This document shows, piece after piece, positions 27,720 to 36,514 of a DNA stretch of 64,000 nt. The notes beneath the pieces were generated by a model. The model was not told the DNA's origin. It ran no database searches and worked only from the letters and a program-made list of their open reading frames with translations. How positions within the stretch are numbered: position 1 is the first letter of the stretch; the number at the start of each line of letters is the position of its first letter. The DNA is from Kaistia soli DSM 19436 (GTDB lineage Bacteria > Pseudomonadota > Alphaproteobacteria > Rhizobiales > Kaistiaceae), in NCBI RefSeq assembly GCF_900129325.1, contig NZ_FQUP01000009.1, positions 1 to 64,000 of the forward strand, given 5' to 3'. The translations under genes and the position numbers were made by a program.

Positions 27720-28802
27720 ATGACCAGGCTCATGAAGACGCTCGCGCTCGGCGCGGCCGTCTCGCTCGTCGGCACATACGCCTATGCCCAGTCCGGCTCG
27801 TTGGACAAGGCCGTGGGCGGCTACAGCTTCCAGGACGCGGCCAAGGAAGCGCCAGCCACAAAGGACTTTCATTCGAAGGACGGCAAGCTGACCTTCGCGA
27901 TCATTACCCACACCGCCGGCAACGGCTTCTTCGACCCGACCTATGTCGGCGCCCAGGTTGCCGCCGATGCCTTCGGCATCAACCTCATCAAGCTCGGCTC
28001 GGAGGCGCCGGTCGATGATATTCCGCGCGAGATCGAGATCCTCAACCAGGTGATCAACGATCCGACGATCGACGGCCTGATCATGACGACGCCGCAGTCG
28101 GGCGCGTATGACGACATCGTCAAGAAGGCCTTCGCCAACGGCATTCCGGTCGCGACGACGAACTCGTTCGATCCGAAGATCCTGAACCGCTCGCAGATCA
28201 GCCACACCGGCCAGCTTTCGGCTGCGGCCGCGATCGGCGGCGAGGCGCTCGCCAAATGCGTGCTCGACAGCGGCGCCAAGGGCGGCTCGATCATCTTCCC
28301 GTCGACGACGACGCTCGGCAATGAGGAGGTCAACCGCCGCGTTACCGCCGCCTTCGAGGCAGCCGTGAAGGTGTTGAACGACGCCGGCCGGCTGAACGAC
28401 TTCAAGGTTGACGCCGGCCCTGAAAATATCGGCATCGACGTCAACAAGGACGACATCACCAATTCCGTCGTCTCACTGATCGAGTCGCGCGGCGATGTCG
28501 TCGGCGGCTTCGCGGCCAACGGCTTCGTGACGCCGGCGCTCGGCGACGCGGTTGCGCAGCTGAAGCTCAATGGCAAGATCTGCGCCTTCGGCTTCGACCT
28601 TGGCCCCAAGCAGCAGGAGCAGATCCGGACGGGCGCCCTCACCGGCTCGCTCGGCCAGCAGCCGTTCCTGCAGGGCTTCTGGCCCGTGGCCCAGCTCTAT
28701 CTGCAGATCGACCGCGGTGTCTCCGCCGCCAATCTCGACACGAGCGCGCAGCTTGTGACGAAGGACACGGTCGACCTGGTCGGCAAGCGCTTCGAGAACT
28801 GA
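27720..28802 (+). CDS. CUT2 sugar ABC transporter substrate-binding protein
   Basis: A 360-residue periplasmic binding protein of the ribose/xylose/fructose type (Peripla_BP_4). A signal peptide (MTRLMKTLALGAAVSLVGTYAYAQ) is followed by KLTFAIITHTAGNGFFDPTYVGAQVAADAFGINL, the first lobe strand and ligand-binding turn. DGLIMTTPQSGAYDDIVKKAFANGIPVATTNSF and VVGGFAANGFVTPALGDAV are the hinge-facing blocks. A strong GGGAGGAAAAGA lies before the ATG. It delivers a sugar to the fused permease encoded after it. The 237-base upstream spacer contains an A/T-rich stretch near 27580-27606 that could hold the promoter. Confidence 0.94.
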   Translation: MTRLMKTLALGAAVSLVGTYAYAQSGSLDKAVGGYSFQDAAKEAPATKDFHSKDGKLTFAIITHTAGNGFFDPTYVGAQVAADAFGINLIKLGSEAPVDDIPREIEILNQVINDPTIDGLIMTTPQSGAYDDIVKKAFANGIPVATTNSFDPKILNRSQISHTGQLSAAAAIGGEALAKCVLDSGAKGGSIIFPSTTTLGNEEVNRRVTAAFEAAVKVLNDAGRLNDFKVDAGPENIGIDVNKDDITNSVVSLIESRGDVVGGFAANGFVTPALGDAVAQLKLNGKICAFGFDLGPKQQEQIRTGALTGSLGQQPFLQGFWPVAQLYLQIDRGVSAANLDTSAQLVTKDTVDLVGKRFEN

Positions 28803-28812
28803 GCATCGCCTT

Positions 28813-28839
28813 GGCGGCCCGCGTGCAGCGCGGGTCGCC
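28813..28839 (+). promoter_or_regulatory. Hairpin between binding-protein and permease genes
   Basis: GGCGGCCCGCG (28813-28823) pairs with CGCGGGTCGCC (28829-28839) with one G-T pair and a 5-base loop, starting 11 bases after the binding-protein stop. Such hairpins often protect the upstream part of ABC operon mRNAs or partly stop transcription, which raises binding protein over permease. There is no T-run. Confidence 0.5.
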
Positions 28840-28979
28840 ACTGACTGCAACAGTCTTGTCATTGCTGGGCCTGGCCTGGCGATCCAGCCTATTCGCGCCA
28901 GCTCGGCCTCAATCGACACTTCCGGCTCGAGCCAGGGGATGCCGGGGAACCTGCCAGCGCATTCGAGACCGACAGATTC

Positions 28980-31265
28980 ATGACAGCGATCAGCACCGCC
29001 CCGCCCCTTCGCCGACGCCTGCCGCTTGAACTGATCGGCGGCTGGGAGGTCGGGCTGCTCGCCTTCATGGTGCTGCTCTATGTGGCTGGCGTCTTCATCA
29101 ATCCGAAATTCTTCGGCCAGGCCGACGCCTTTTCGGCGATCCTGCGCGACGCGGCCCGCTTCGGCGTGATGGCCGCCGGAATGACCTTCGTCATCGTCAA
29201 CAAGGATCTCGATCTCTCGGTCGGCTCGACCTTCGGCCTCGTGGCCACGGTCTTTTCGCTCGCCTTCTCGCAGTCCTATTACGACCTCGGTGTCTGGCCG
29301 TCCCTGATCGCGGCGATCCTTGCAGGCCTTGCGGTTGGGCTGATCAACGGCTTCTTCGTCACCGTGCTGAGGGTGCCGTCCTTCATCACGACCCTGACAA
29401 TGCTGTTCATCGGCCGCGGCCTCGTTCTCGGTCTGACTGGCGGCAAGACCGTCTCCTATAGCGAGAAGGCGGCGAGCCAGGCGGCGTGGTTCGTGCAGAT
29501 CGGCGAAACCAACGCGCTCGGCTTCAACAATCAGATCCTGATCTTCATCCTCGTGACGATCGTCGGCATGGTGGTCCTCGCCAAGACCCGCTGGGGCTAT
29601 GAGACCTATGCGACCGGCGGCAATGAACTGGCCGCGACCTATGCCGGCATTCCAACCCGGCGCGTGCGCATGCGCGGCTATGTGCTCTCGGCGCTGGCGG
29701 CGACGCTTGCCGGCCTGATGAGCGTCGCGCAGGACAAGGGCATCACCTCGCAATACGGCCAGGGCGCAGAGCTCATCGTGATCGCGGCGGTCATCGTGGG
29801 CGGCGCATCGATCCTCGGCGGGCGGGGACGATTGCTCGGCGGCGCCCTCGGCGCGATCCTAGTCACGCTGATCGATAAGGTGCTGCGCGAGGGCATTCCG
29901 ATGACGCGCACCGTCAAGGTGGGCAATATCGACATGCAGGTGCAGGGCATGGCGCAGTTGCCGCCCGGCGCCGTGCCGGCCTTTCTCGGCCTGATCCTGC
30001 TCCTCTCGGTGCTAATCGAGCCGTGGATCATCCGCCGCAACGTCTTTCCGCGCCTCTTTGCCCGCATGACGGGCCGGCCCCTGCCCCCGATCATCGAGGT
30101 CGGCGGCGTCGCCATTGAGGGCGCGCAGACCAAGGGCTCGTCGGCATCCGATCGGTCGATGCGAGCCCGAGGCCCGATTGGCCGCTTCCTATCGCGCCGG
30201 GATGCCGCCGCCATCCTGCTCGCCATCGCGCTCTGGTGCGTCGGGCTTTATCTGAGGCCCGACTTCTGGGGCTCGATCGACAATTCTTTCAACCTGATGC
30301 TGTCCTTCACCGAGGTCGGACTGCTCTCGATCGGCATGACCTATGTCATCGCCAATGGCGACATCGACCTGTCGGTGGGCTCGGTGCTCGCCCTATCGGC
30401 GGCGACCTGCGCTTTCCTGATGAAGCAACTCGGCTTCGATCCCGCCACCGCGGTCTTCATCGCGCTCGTCGCTGGCGCGGCGGCGGGCCTCGTCAATGCC
30501 CTGCTGACGGTCGGGTTTGGCCTGCCCGCCTTCGTCGCGACGCTCGGCATGTTCTACATGGCGCGTGGCATCGGCGCCTGGCTGACGGCGGGGCGGCAGC
30601 TATCGTCCTTCCCCGAGGTCTTCAATCTGCTCGGACGCAAGCTGATCGACGCGCTGACCTATTTCGGCATCGCGCCAGCCAAGGGCACGCTCGTCTACGA
30701 TGTCGCGGCGGCGCTCAGCGTCCAGACCATCTTCATGGTCGTCGTCGCGATCATCGCTGGCGTCGTGCTCGGCAAAACGCCGTTCGGTCAAATGATCTAT
30801 GCGACCGGCGGCAATCGCCGCGCCGCCGAATATGCCGGCATCAGCACCGGACGGGTACGCGCCATCAGCCTCGTCTTCTCCGCGCTCTGCGCCGCCTGCG
30901 CCGGCGTCATTTATGTCGCCTTCCTCAGGAGCTTCAATCCTTCGGCTGGACAGCTCCGGGAACTAGACGCCATCGCGGCGGTCATCATCGGCGGCGGCTC
31001 GATCTTCGGTGGCTATGGCACGGTGCTCGGCGCGTTGGCCGGCGCTGCTGTGATCGCCCTGATCCGGGCCCTGCTCTCGCTGCAGTTGATCCTTGGCAAT
31101 GGCCAATCCTTCGTGATGCCGCAGCACTGGGTCAATGTCTTCATCGGCCTGATCCTGATGGTCGCCGTCGTTGGCGATGTCTGGATCCGCCAGGGCGACC
31201 TCATCGGCTCGATCAGGCGACGCCTCGCGGCGCGCCGCGCCATCCATCCTCACGCCGCGTCCTGA
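28980..31265 (+). CDS. Fused double permease of a CUT2 sugar ABC transporter
   Basis: This 761-residue protein carries two complete BPD_transp_2 (RbsC-like) permease domains in tandem: about residues 18-360 and 405-740, joined by a hydrophilic linker near 361-400. Both halves show the conserved blocks: GMTFVIVNKDLDLSVGS and GMTYVIANGDIDLSVGS, then YATGGNELAATYAGI and YATGGNRRAAEYAGI, then VGGASILGGRGRLLGGALGA and IGGGSIFGGYGTVLGALAGA. Normal CUT2 permeases are about 330 residues and act as dimers. The next gene provides a single-domain ATPase. The fusion thus fixes a pseudo-heterodimeric channel. The halves differ enough that each may be specialised. Confidence 0.93.
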   Translation: MTAISTAPPLRRRLPLELIGGWEVGLLAFMVLLYVAGVFINPKFFGQADAFSAILRDAARFGVMAAGMTFVIVNKDLDLSVGSTFGLVATVFSLAFSQSYYDLGVWPSLIAAILAGLAVGLINGFFVTVLRVPSFITTLTMLFIGRGLVLGLTGGKTVSYSEKAASQAAWFVQIGETNALGFNNQILIFILVTIVGMVVLAKTRWGYETYATGGNELAATYAGIPTRRVRMRGYVLSALAATLAGLMSVAQDKGITSQYGQGAELIVIAAVIVGGASILGGRGRLLGGALGAILVTLIDKVLREGIPMTRTVKVGNIDMQVQGMAQLPPGAVPAFLGLILLLSVLIEPWIIRRNVFPRLFARMTGRPLPPIIEVGGVAIEGAQTKGSSASDRSMRARGPIGRFLSRRDAAAILLAIALWCVGLYLRPDFWGSIDNSFNLMLSFTEVGLLSIGMTYVIANGDIDLSVGSVLALSAATCAFLMKQLGFDPATAVFIALVAGAAAGLVNALLTVGFGLPAFVATLGMFYMARGIGAWLTAGRQLSSFPEVFNLLGRKLIDALTYFGIAPAKGTLVYDVAAALSVQTIFMVVVAIIAGVVLGKTPFGQMIYATGGNRRAAEYAGISTGRVRAISLVFSALCAACAGVIYVAFLRSFNPSAGQLRELDAIAAVIIGGGSIFGGYGTVLGALAGAAVIALIRALLSLQLILGNGQSFVMPQHWVNVFIGLILMVAVVGDVWIRQGDLIGSIRRRLAARRAIHPHAAS

Positions 31266-31280
31266 CGCCGGGAGCCTGCC

Positions 31281-32072
31281 ATGTCAGACCGAAACTCCGC
31301 CCCGCTTCTCATCGAAATGCGCAATATCTCCAAGGCCTTCGGGCCGGTGCAGGCGCTGCGCAATATCAATCTGACGCTGGCGCCTGGCGAGATCCTCGGC
31401 CTCGTCGGCGATAATTCGGCCGGCAAGTCGACGCTGATGAAGGTGATGACCGGTGCCTATCAGCGCGATTCCGGCGAGGTGCTGGTCGACGGCCGCGAGA
31501 CCCATTTCAAGAGCCCGCATGAAAGCCGTGAGGGCGGCATCGAGATGATTTACCAGGACTTCGCTTTATGCGGAAACATGGACATCGCGCAGAACATCTT
31601 CCTTGGCCGCTGGCCGAGAAAAGGCCTCTTCGTCGATCGTAAGCGCATGTATGCCGAGGCCGACGAGGTGCTGAAGCGGCTCAAGGTCGACGTCAATTCG
31701 GTGTTCCAGAAGGTAGAGAGCCTTTCGGGCGGCCGGCAGCAATCGGTTGCGATTGCCCGTGCCATCTCGTTCAATCCGCGCGTGGTGGTGCTTGATGAGC
31801 CGACGGCGAACCTTTCCGTCATGGCAACCGAACGCTTGCTGGAGACGATGGCGGAGTTGAAGCGCCACGGCGTCGCGCAGATCATCATCTCGCATCGCCT
31901 GACAGACATCTTCGAGGTCGGCGACCGCATCATGGTGATGAAGCGCGGCCAAAATGTCGGCGACCGCTACATTGCCCACACAGACGAGGCCGAAGTGCTG
32001 GAGTTGATCGTCTCAGGCACCCCGGAAACGGCGCTGACAGCCGATCAGGCGCTCGCGGCCCGCGCCGCCTGA
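31281..32072 (+). CDS. CUT2 sugar ABC transporter ATP-binding protein (single domain, FrcA-like)
   Basis: A 263-residue ABC ATPase. Walker A is GDNSAGKST (residue about 43), the Q-loop is MIYQDFALCGNMDIAQNIFLGR, the signature LSGGRQQSVAIARA (about 148) and Walker B VVVLDEPTANLS. The QDFALCGNMDIAQNIFLGR stretch and the single-domain length are typical of FrcA-type CUT2 transporters; most CUT2 ATPases are tandem proteins of about 500 residues. In the signature the more usual GG-x-RQ is kept. It follows the fused permease by 15 bases, so it must form a homodimer under that permease. Confidence 0.94.
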   Translation: MSDRNSAPLLIEMRNISKAFGPVQALRNINLTLAPGEILGLVGDNSAGKSTLMKVMTGAYQRDSGEVLVDGRETHFKSPHESREGGIEMIYQDFALCGNMDIAQNIFLGRWPRKGLFVDRKRMYAEADEVLKRLKVDVNSVFQKVESLSGGRQQSVAIARAISFNPRVVVLDEPTANLSVMATERLLETMAELKRHGVAQIIISHRLTDIFEVGDRIMVMKRGQNVGDRYIAHTDEAEVLELIVSGTPETALTADQALAARAA

Positions 32073-32165
32073 AGGTTCGCGGCGAAGGTTCGACAGCGGC
32101 GGCTTGCCAAGCGCCCCAGGCCGCGCAATGGTCGGAGCTTCACCGCATCGCAGGAATCTATTTCC

Positions 32166-32804
32166 ATGGCTCATCATGGCGCCCCGCCTCTGGCCGCGGC
32201 TCCGATCGAGGTCGGCTCCCTCGAACTCGCGACGTCGGAGGTCATGCTGGCGAAGCTCGAAACGCGGCGTTCGGTGCCGCTGCGGAGTTTCACGGATGAC
32301 GCGGTCCCCGATCGCGATCTCGAGCGAATGCTGACGCTGGCCGCCCGCACGCCGGATCACGGACGCCTCGTGCCCTGGCGCTTCATCGTCGTCGCCGGCG
32401 CGGCGCGCGAGACGGTCGGTCGGCGGCTTGATGCACTTTATGCGGCGCGAAATCCCGATCTTGCACCGGCGAAGCAGGATATGTGGACCCTCTACATGCT
32501 GCGGGCGCCTGTGACAGTGATTGTCGTCAGCCGCGCCGACCCCGCCGCCAAGATCCCCGTCTGGGACCAGGAACTCTCTGCCGGCGCCGCCGGCATGAAC
32601 CTCATCACAGCCGCCGCCGCGCTCGGCTATGCCGCGCAGTGGCTGCTCAAATGGCCCGGCCGCGATGGCGAGGCAGCCGCAATCTTCGGTGTCGTTGCCT
32701 CGGAGCGGGTCGCAGGCTTCATCCATCTTGGGCGGCAGAGCGAAAAGCCCGCCGACCGGCCGCGCCCTGCCCTTGCCGACGTCGTCACGCGCTGGACGGG
32801 CTGA
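32166..32804 (+). CDS. Nitroreductase-family protein (YdjA-like)
   Basis: A 212-residue FMN-binding nitroreductase. ETRRSVPLRSFTDDAVPDRDLERML (about residues 32-56) contains the RRS FMN-phosphate motif, and LAARTPDHGRLVPWRFIVV (about 58-76) is the characteristic YdjA-type block. AGAAGMNLITAAAALGYAAQWLLKWPG (about 140-166) is the helix-turn that binds the cofactor, and VAGFIHLGRQSEKPADRPRP ends the domain. Such proteins reduce nitro or other electron-poor compounds with NAD(P)H. Its 3' end overlaps the convergent DMT exporter gene by 20 bases. Confidence 0.93.
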   Translation: MAHHGAPPLAAAPIEVGSLELATSEVMLAKLETRRSVPLRSFTDDAVPDRDLERMLTLAARTPDHGRLVPWRFIVVAGAARETVGRRLDALYAARNPDLAPAKQDMWTLYMLRAPVTVIVVSRADPAAKIPVWDQELSAGAAGMNLITAAAALGYAAQWLLKWPGRDGEAAAIFGVVASERVAGFIHLGRQSEKPADRPRPALADVVTRWTG

Positions 32805-33672
32805 CCACGGCGACGCGCCGCTCGCGATGAATGCTGTAGAGGCCGGTCGCAACCACAATCAGAGTCCCGATGATCGTGTAGCTGTCGGGGATATCGCCCC
32901 AGACGAGATAGCCGATCGTGATCGCATAGAGGATCACGACGTAGCGGAACGGCGCGATCACCGCCAAAGAGCCGCCGCGCATCGCCAGAATCATGGTCCC
33001 ATAGCCGATCAGCAGCAGGCAGGCGGCCCCTGACAGGATCACCCACTCATACGTTGAAGGGATGAGCCATGTCTCTCCAAGCGCGATCACGCCGCCGGTC
33101 AGCGTCACGGCGGCGGCGGTCACCGCCGTCACCAGCAGCGTCGGCATGCCCACCGGAAAGCTCCGCGTGACAAGATCGCGCATCGTGATGAACGCCATCG
33201 AGCCAAGCGCGGCCAGCGCATAGGCGTCGAAACCGGCGACGCCCGGCCGCATGACGATCATCACGCCAACGAAGCCGACCGCTATCGCCGACCAGCGCCG
33301 CCAGCCGACGACCTCGCCGAGAAACACCGCCGCTGCCGCCGTGGTCATCAGCGGCACGATCTGGTTGACGGCCGAGATGTTGGCGATCGGCATGTGGAAA
33401 AGGGCGTAAAGATAGAGCACCGTCGCGACGACCTCACCGACCGTCCGCCAGAAAACCAGCGGATTGAGCGCATGGCGCCAGTAGCGATGCGTGCCTGTCG
33501 CGAAGAGCACGACGAGGATCAGAACCAGTCCGACACCGCCGCGCATGACCAGAATCTGCCCTGTCGGCAGGCGAGCGCTCGCGAGCTTGATGAGCGTGTC
33601 ATTGAGGATGAAGACGAGGCTCGACAGCAAAATCATGCTGATGCCCCGAATATTGGCCTGGAAGGAGGTCAT
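32785..33672 (-). CDS. EamA-family (DMT) transporter
   Basis: A 295-residue integral membrane protein with ten predicted segments made of two EamA repeats. The first begins with GISMILLSSLVFILNDTLIKLASARLPTGQILVMRGG and the second near GVAGFDAYALAALGSMAFITMRDLVTR. EamA proteins are drug/metabolite transporters and usually export amino acids, nucleosides or other small molecules. Start 33672 (MTSFQANIRG) is preferred over a frame opening at 33765, which would add 31 residues of poor composition. The substrate is not predictable. Confidence 0.92.
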   Translation of the reverse strand: MTSFQANIRGISMILLSSLVFILNDTLIKLASARLPTGQILVMRGGVGLVLILVVLFATGTHRYWRHALNPLVFWRTVGEVVATVLYLYALFHMPIANISAVNQIVPLMTTAAAAVFLGEVVGWRRWSAIAVGFVGVMIVMRPGVAGFDAYALAALGSMAFITMRDLVTRSFPVGMPTLLVTAVTAAAVTLTGGVIALGETWLIPSTYEWVILSGAACLLLIGYGTMILAMRGGSLAVIAPFRYVVILYAITIGYLVWGDIPDSYTIIGTLIVVATGLYSIHRERRVAVVSPSSA

Positions 33673-33809
33673 GTCAGGTGGGTGCAGGGCGGCGTGCGGC
33701 GCCGCGGAGAATCCGGGCCGGACAGAATGGTCGCGGCAGAGGCAGCATGACCAATTACGTGGCAACGTGCAATGACGCCGCTTGATGAAGGATGCCTATC
33801 GGATGCCGG

Positions 33810-34328
33810 CTAGGCGGCCAGCCAGAGCCGCCCGAGGCCTCCTGCCTGACCCAGCACAGGATCGCTGTCCGGCCGTGGAACCGACGCGATCCGCTTACGC
33901 AGCGTGACCGCATCCCCCTCACCGGCCCTGACGAGGTCGTAGTCGGCGTCTGGCGGATAGGCGCCGACCACGAGGAGATCCGCGCCGGCTTCGATCAGCC
34001 TGTGGCCGGTGCCCGCTGGCAGGAGTACCGCATCACCGGCGACAACGGAGACGATCGGCCCGCTTTCGCCGCCGAACTGCACATCAGCCCTGCCCCGCGC
34101 GATGCCGAGCACTTCATGCGTCACAGAATGAAAGTGGGTGAACCGATAGATTCCGTTGCGAAAACCAACCGGCCAGCCATTCGCCTCGAACAGCGTGTCG
34201 AAGGCGTGGTCATCATCGGCCAGCGCCTCCACCGTCAGGGCGCCGCGATAGGCCAGCAAGGGCCAGTGAGGATGGTTGGGCGTCGCGCCTTCGTCGGCAA
34301 AAGCAAGAGGTTCGATCAGCATCGTCAT
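33810..34328 (-). CDS. Cupin-domain protein, YjlB-like
   Basis: A 172-residue single-domain cupin resembling Bacillus YjlB. GWPVGFRNGIYRFTHFHSVTHEVLGIARGRADVQFGG (about residues 52-88) contains the first cupin motif with the H-x-H...E metal ligands, and GDAVLLPAGTGHRLI (about 98-112) the second with its histidine. The role of YjlB-like proteins is unknown. It lies 23 bases downstream of the moaA stop on the same strand, so it may be cotranscribed with it. Confidence 0.85.
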   Translation of the reverse strand: MTMLIEPLAFADEGATPNHPHWPLLAYRGALTVEALADDDHAFDTLFEANGWPVGFRNGIYRFTHFHSVTHEVLGIARGRADVQFGGESGPIVSVVAGDAVLLPAGTGHRLIEAGADLLVVGAYPPDADYDLVRAGEGDAVTLRKRIASVPRPDSDPVLGQAGGLGRLWLAA

Positions 34329-34351
34329 GTCCCGGCCCGACCGGGACGGCT

Positions 34352-35380
34352 TCAGCCGCCGGTCATGCTCATATGTCGGCCAAGCGCCGGCCGATTGTGG
34401 TCCCTATCGATAATGAAATCGTGGCCCTTCGGTTTCCGGGCAATCGCCTCGTCGATGGCGGCAGCGATCAGGTCATTGCCCTCCGAGGCGCGCAGCGGCG
34501 TCCTCAGGTCGCGTGCATCTTCCTGGCCGAGGCACATGAACAGCGTGCCCGTGCAGGTGACGCGGACGCGATTGCAGGTTTCGCAGAAATTATGCGTCAG
34601 CGGCGTGATGAAGCCGATGCGGCCGCCGGTCTCCGCAACCGTGACATAGCGCGCGGGTCCGCCCGTCCGATAAGCGCTCTCGGTGAGTGTCCAGCGCTCG
34701 GAGAGGTCGCGTCGCACCTGCGACAGCGGCAGATACTGATCCGTCCGGTCACCATCGATCTCGCCGAGCGGCATTGTCTCGATCAGCGTCAGGTCCATGT
34801 CGCGGCCATGCGCCCAGCGGATCATCGCGTCATATTCATGCTCGTTGACGCCCTTCAGCGCCACGGCATTGATCTTGACCTTGATACCGGCAGCGAGCGC
34901 CGCATCGATACCCTCCTGAACCACCCGTAGGTCGCCGCGCCGCGTGATGGCCCGGAAGCGATCGGGATCGAGCGTATCGACCGAGACATTGATGCGCCGG
35001 ACACCCGCGGCGGCGAGATCCTTTGCGTAGCGCGACAGCTGCGATCCATTGGTGGTCAGCGTCAATTCATCGAGACGCCCCGCCTCGATATGGCGCGAAA
35101 GGGACTGGATCAGGCTCATGATGTTGCGGCGGACAAGCGGCTCGCCGCCGGTCAGCCGGAGCCGCCGGACACCCTTCTCGATGAAAACCGAGCAGAGCCG
35201 GTCGAGCTCCTCGAGAGTGAGCACTTCCCGCTTGGGCAGAAAGGTCATGTCCTCGGCCATGCAATAGACACAGCGGAAATCGCAACGATCCGTCACGGAA
35301 ACCCGCAGATAGCGGATTGATCGGCCGAACGGATCGACCATCGGGGCCGCGGCGCCCGTCGTGGACAGGATGGTGGTCAT
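34352..35380 (-). CDS. moaA: GTP 3',8-cyclase, molybdenum cofactor biosynthesis
   Basis: A 342-residue radical-SAM enzyme. The N-terminal 4Fe-4S cluster is bound by C33-x3-C37-x2-C40 ([11 protein letters not shown]), the C-terminal cluster by [11 protein letters not shown] and a further Cys in FMCLG (about residues 255-285). [13 protein letters not shown] is the GGEP motif for SAM, and the chain ends in the family's double glycine (MTGG). It converts GTP to 3',8-cyclo-GTP, the first step of molybdopterin synthesis. ATG 35380 has GGAAACGA before it; a frame opening at 35422 has no ribosome site. The next genes on this strand are not other moa genes. Confidence 0.97.
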   Translation of the reverse strand: MTTILSTTGAAAPMVDPFGRSIRYLRVSVTDRCDFRCVYCMAEDMTFLPKREVLTLEELDRLCSVFIEKGVRRLRLTGGEPLVRRNIMSLIQSLSRHIEAGRLDELTLTTNGSQLSRYAKDLAAAGVRRINVSVDTLDPDRFRAITRRGDLRVVQEGIDAALAAGIKVKINAVALKGVNEHEYDAMIRWAHGRDMDLTLIETMPLGEIDGDRTDQYLPLSQVRRDLSERWTLTESAYRTGGPARYVTVAETGGRIGFITPLTHNFCETCNRVRVTCTGTLFMCLGQEDARDLRTPLRASEGNDLIAAAIDEAIARKPKGHDFIIDRDHNRPALGRHMSMTGG

Positions 35381-35496
35381 TGTCGTTTCCGATGGCGACT
35401 TGGCGGACGTCTCTGCAAACATGATGTAGAGGATGAACGGCGCGGATCAAAGTCCGAACGACCGCGCTCTCAGTCCCGTGACCGGAATCCGCATCC

Positions 35497-35868
35497 ATGC
35501 CCGACACCGCGCAGACGCCCTGGCCGACCGAAATCCGGCTGTCGCCTGACAAGCATAGTCTTTCTGTCGCCTTCGACGATGGCAGCGCGTTCACCTTCAG
35601 CGCAGAATTCCTGCGGGTCACCAGCCCTTCGGCCGAAGTGCAGGGCCATGCGCCATCGCAGCGCCAGACCGTGCCGGGCAAGATTGACGTCAGCATCCGG
35701 TCGATCGACCCAGTGGGAAACTATGCCGTCCGGCTCAATTTCGACGACGGGCATCACACGGGTCTGTTCTCGTGGAAATACCTTGCCGAACTCGGCCGCG
35801 ACCATGATTCGCTCTGGGCGCGCTATCTGGAGGAGATCGCGGCGAAAGGGCTCAGCCGAAGCCGCTGA
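35497..35868 (+). CDS. DUF971-domain protein
   Basis: A 123-residue protein of the DUF971 family (gamma-butyrobetaine hydroxylase-like N-terminal domain). Typical blocks are PTEIRLSPDKHSLSVAFDDGSAFTFSAEFLRV (about residues 10-41) and GNYAVRLNFDDGHHTGLFSWKYLAELG (about 73-100), both with the family's W/Y and G-I/L-F/Y-S-W pattern. In other bacteria such proteins often occur near iron-sulfur cluster or apbC/mrp genes. Here it is divergent from moaA and convergent with the anti-sigma factor gene. The function is not established. Confidence 0.9.
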   Translation: MPDTAQTPWPTEIRLSPDKHSLSVAFDDGSAFTFSAEFLRVTSPSAEVQGHAPSQRQTVPGKIDVSIRSIDPVGNYAVRLNFDDGHHTGLFSWKYLAELGRDHDSLWARYLEEIAAKGLSRSR

Positions 35869-35872
35869 CGCG

Positions 35873-36514
35873 TCAGAGCCGCGCGAAGGGCTGGATCAGA
35901 CGCCCGAGCAGGCCGCTCAGCCGGATCTGCCCGTCGAGCGCGACGACACAAAGACATGGTAAGTCCGAATCGACCATTGGGCGATGGTCCGTCGCTTCGT
36001 CCGCCTCCTCGAAGTCGCCAGGCCCGAACCGTCCGGCCTCATCGCGATAGGAACCGCTGAGGACGCAGGTCAATTCCACGCCTTCGTGGCTGTGCTGCGG
36101 CATGCGCCGGCCAGGATCGATCTTGAAGAGCAGCACCCGGCAATCGCCATCCTTGGGGACGCCGACGCTGCGCACACGCGTTCCTGGACCGAGCCAGCGC
36201 CACGGCCCGAGCGGAAAGCGGCGCAGCGGCTCCGGCAAGTCGGTCATTTCGTTGAGAGCGGTCTCGACGACGGATTCGCCCCCATCCGCATCGATCCGGG
36301 CCATGAGGTTGCGAAACGCATTCTCTCCAAGCCGTGTCGGCGGTAGCCGCTCGATCAGATGGCCGCCGACGCGCTGTAGCGTCTCGACGAGCCGCCCGGA
36401 GTCGGGACAAAGCGAGATATGGGCAGCAACGACGGCTGCCTCGGGTCCGCGCAGCGTCCCTGCGGCGTAGGCGAGAAGCGTTTCTTCGCTCGGTTTGTAG
36501 GTAATCGTGCTCAT
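35873..36514 (-). CDS. chrR: ChrR-like anti-sigma factor (cupin type) with altered zinc site
   Basis: A 213-residue protein built like Rhodobacter ChrR: an N-terminal anti-sigma domain (PSEETLLAYAAGTLRGPEAAVVAAHISLC, residues 8-35) and a C-terminal cupin (PQHSHEGVELTCVLSGSYRDEAGRFGPGDFEEAD, about 138-172). The cupin keeps its metal ligands (HSHEGVE, DHRP). The N-terminal zinc site does not look normal: the position of ChrR His6 is Lys in TYKPSEE, and the H-x3-C-x2-C motif reads HISLCPDS, with Ser for the second Cys. The protein should bind the ECF sigma factor encoded just upstream, whose stop overlaps this start (ATGA, 36511-36514). Confidence 0.9.
   Translation of the reverse strand: MSTITYKPSEETLLAYAAGTLRGPEAAVVAAHISLCPDSGRLVETLQRVGGHLIERLPPTRLGENAFRNLMARIDADGGESVVETALNEMTDLPEPLRRFPLGPWRWLGPGTRVRSVGVPKDGDCRVLLFKIDPGRRMPQHSHEGVELTCVLSGSYRDEAGRFGPGDFEEADEATDHRPMVDSDLPCLCVVALDGQIRLSGLLGRLIQPFARL

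Noticed and set aside
28473-29753. 426-codon minus-strand frame opposite binding-protein and permease genes
   Set aside because: It spans two clear transporter genes and has antisense-type composition.
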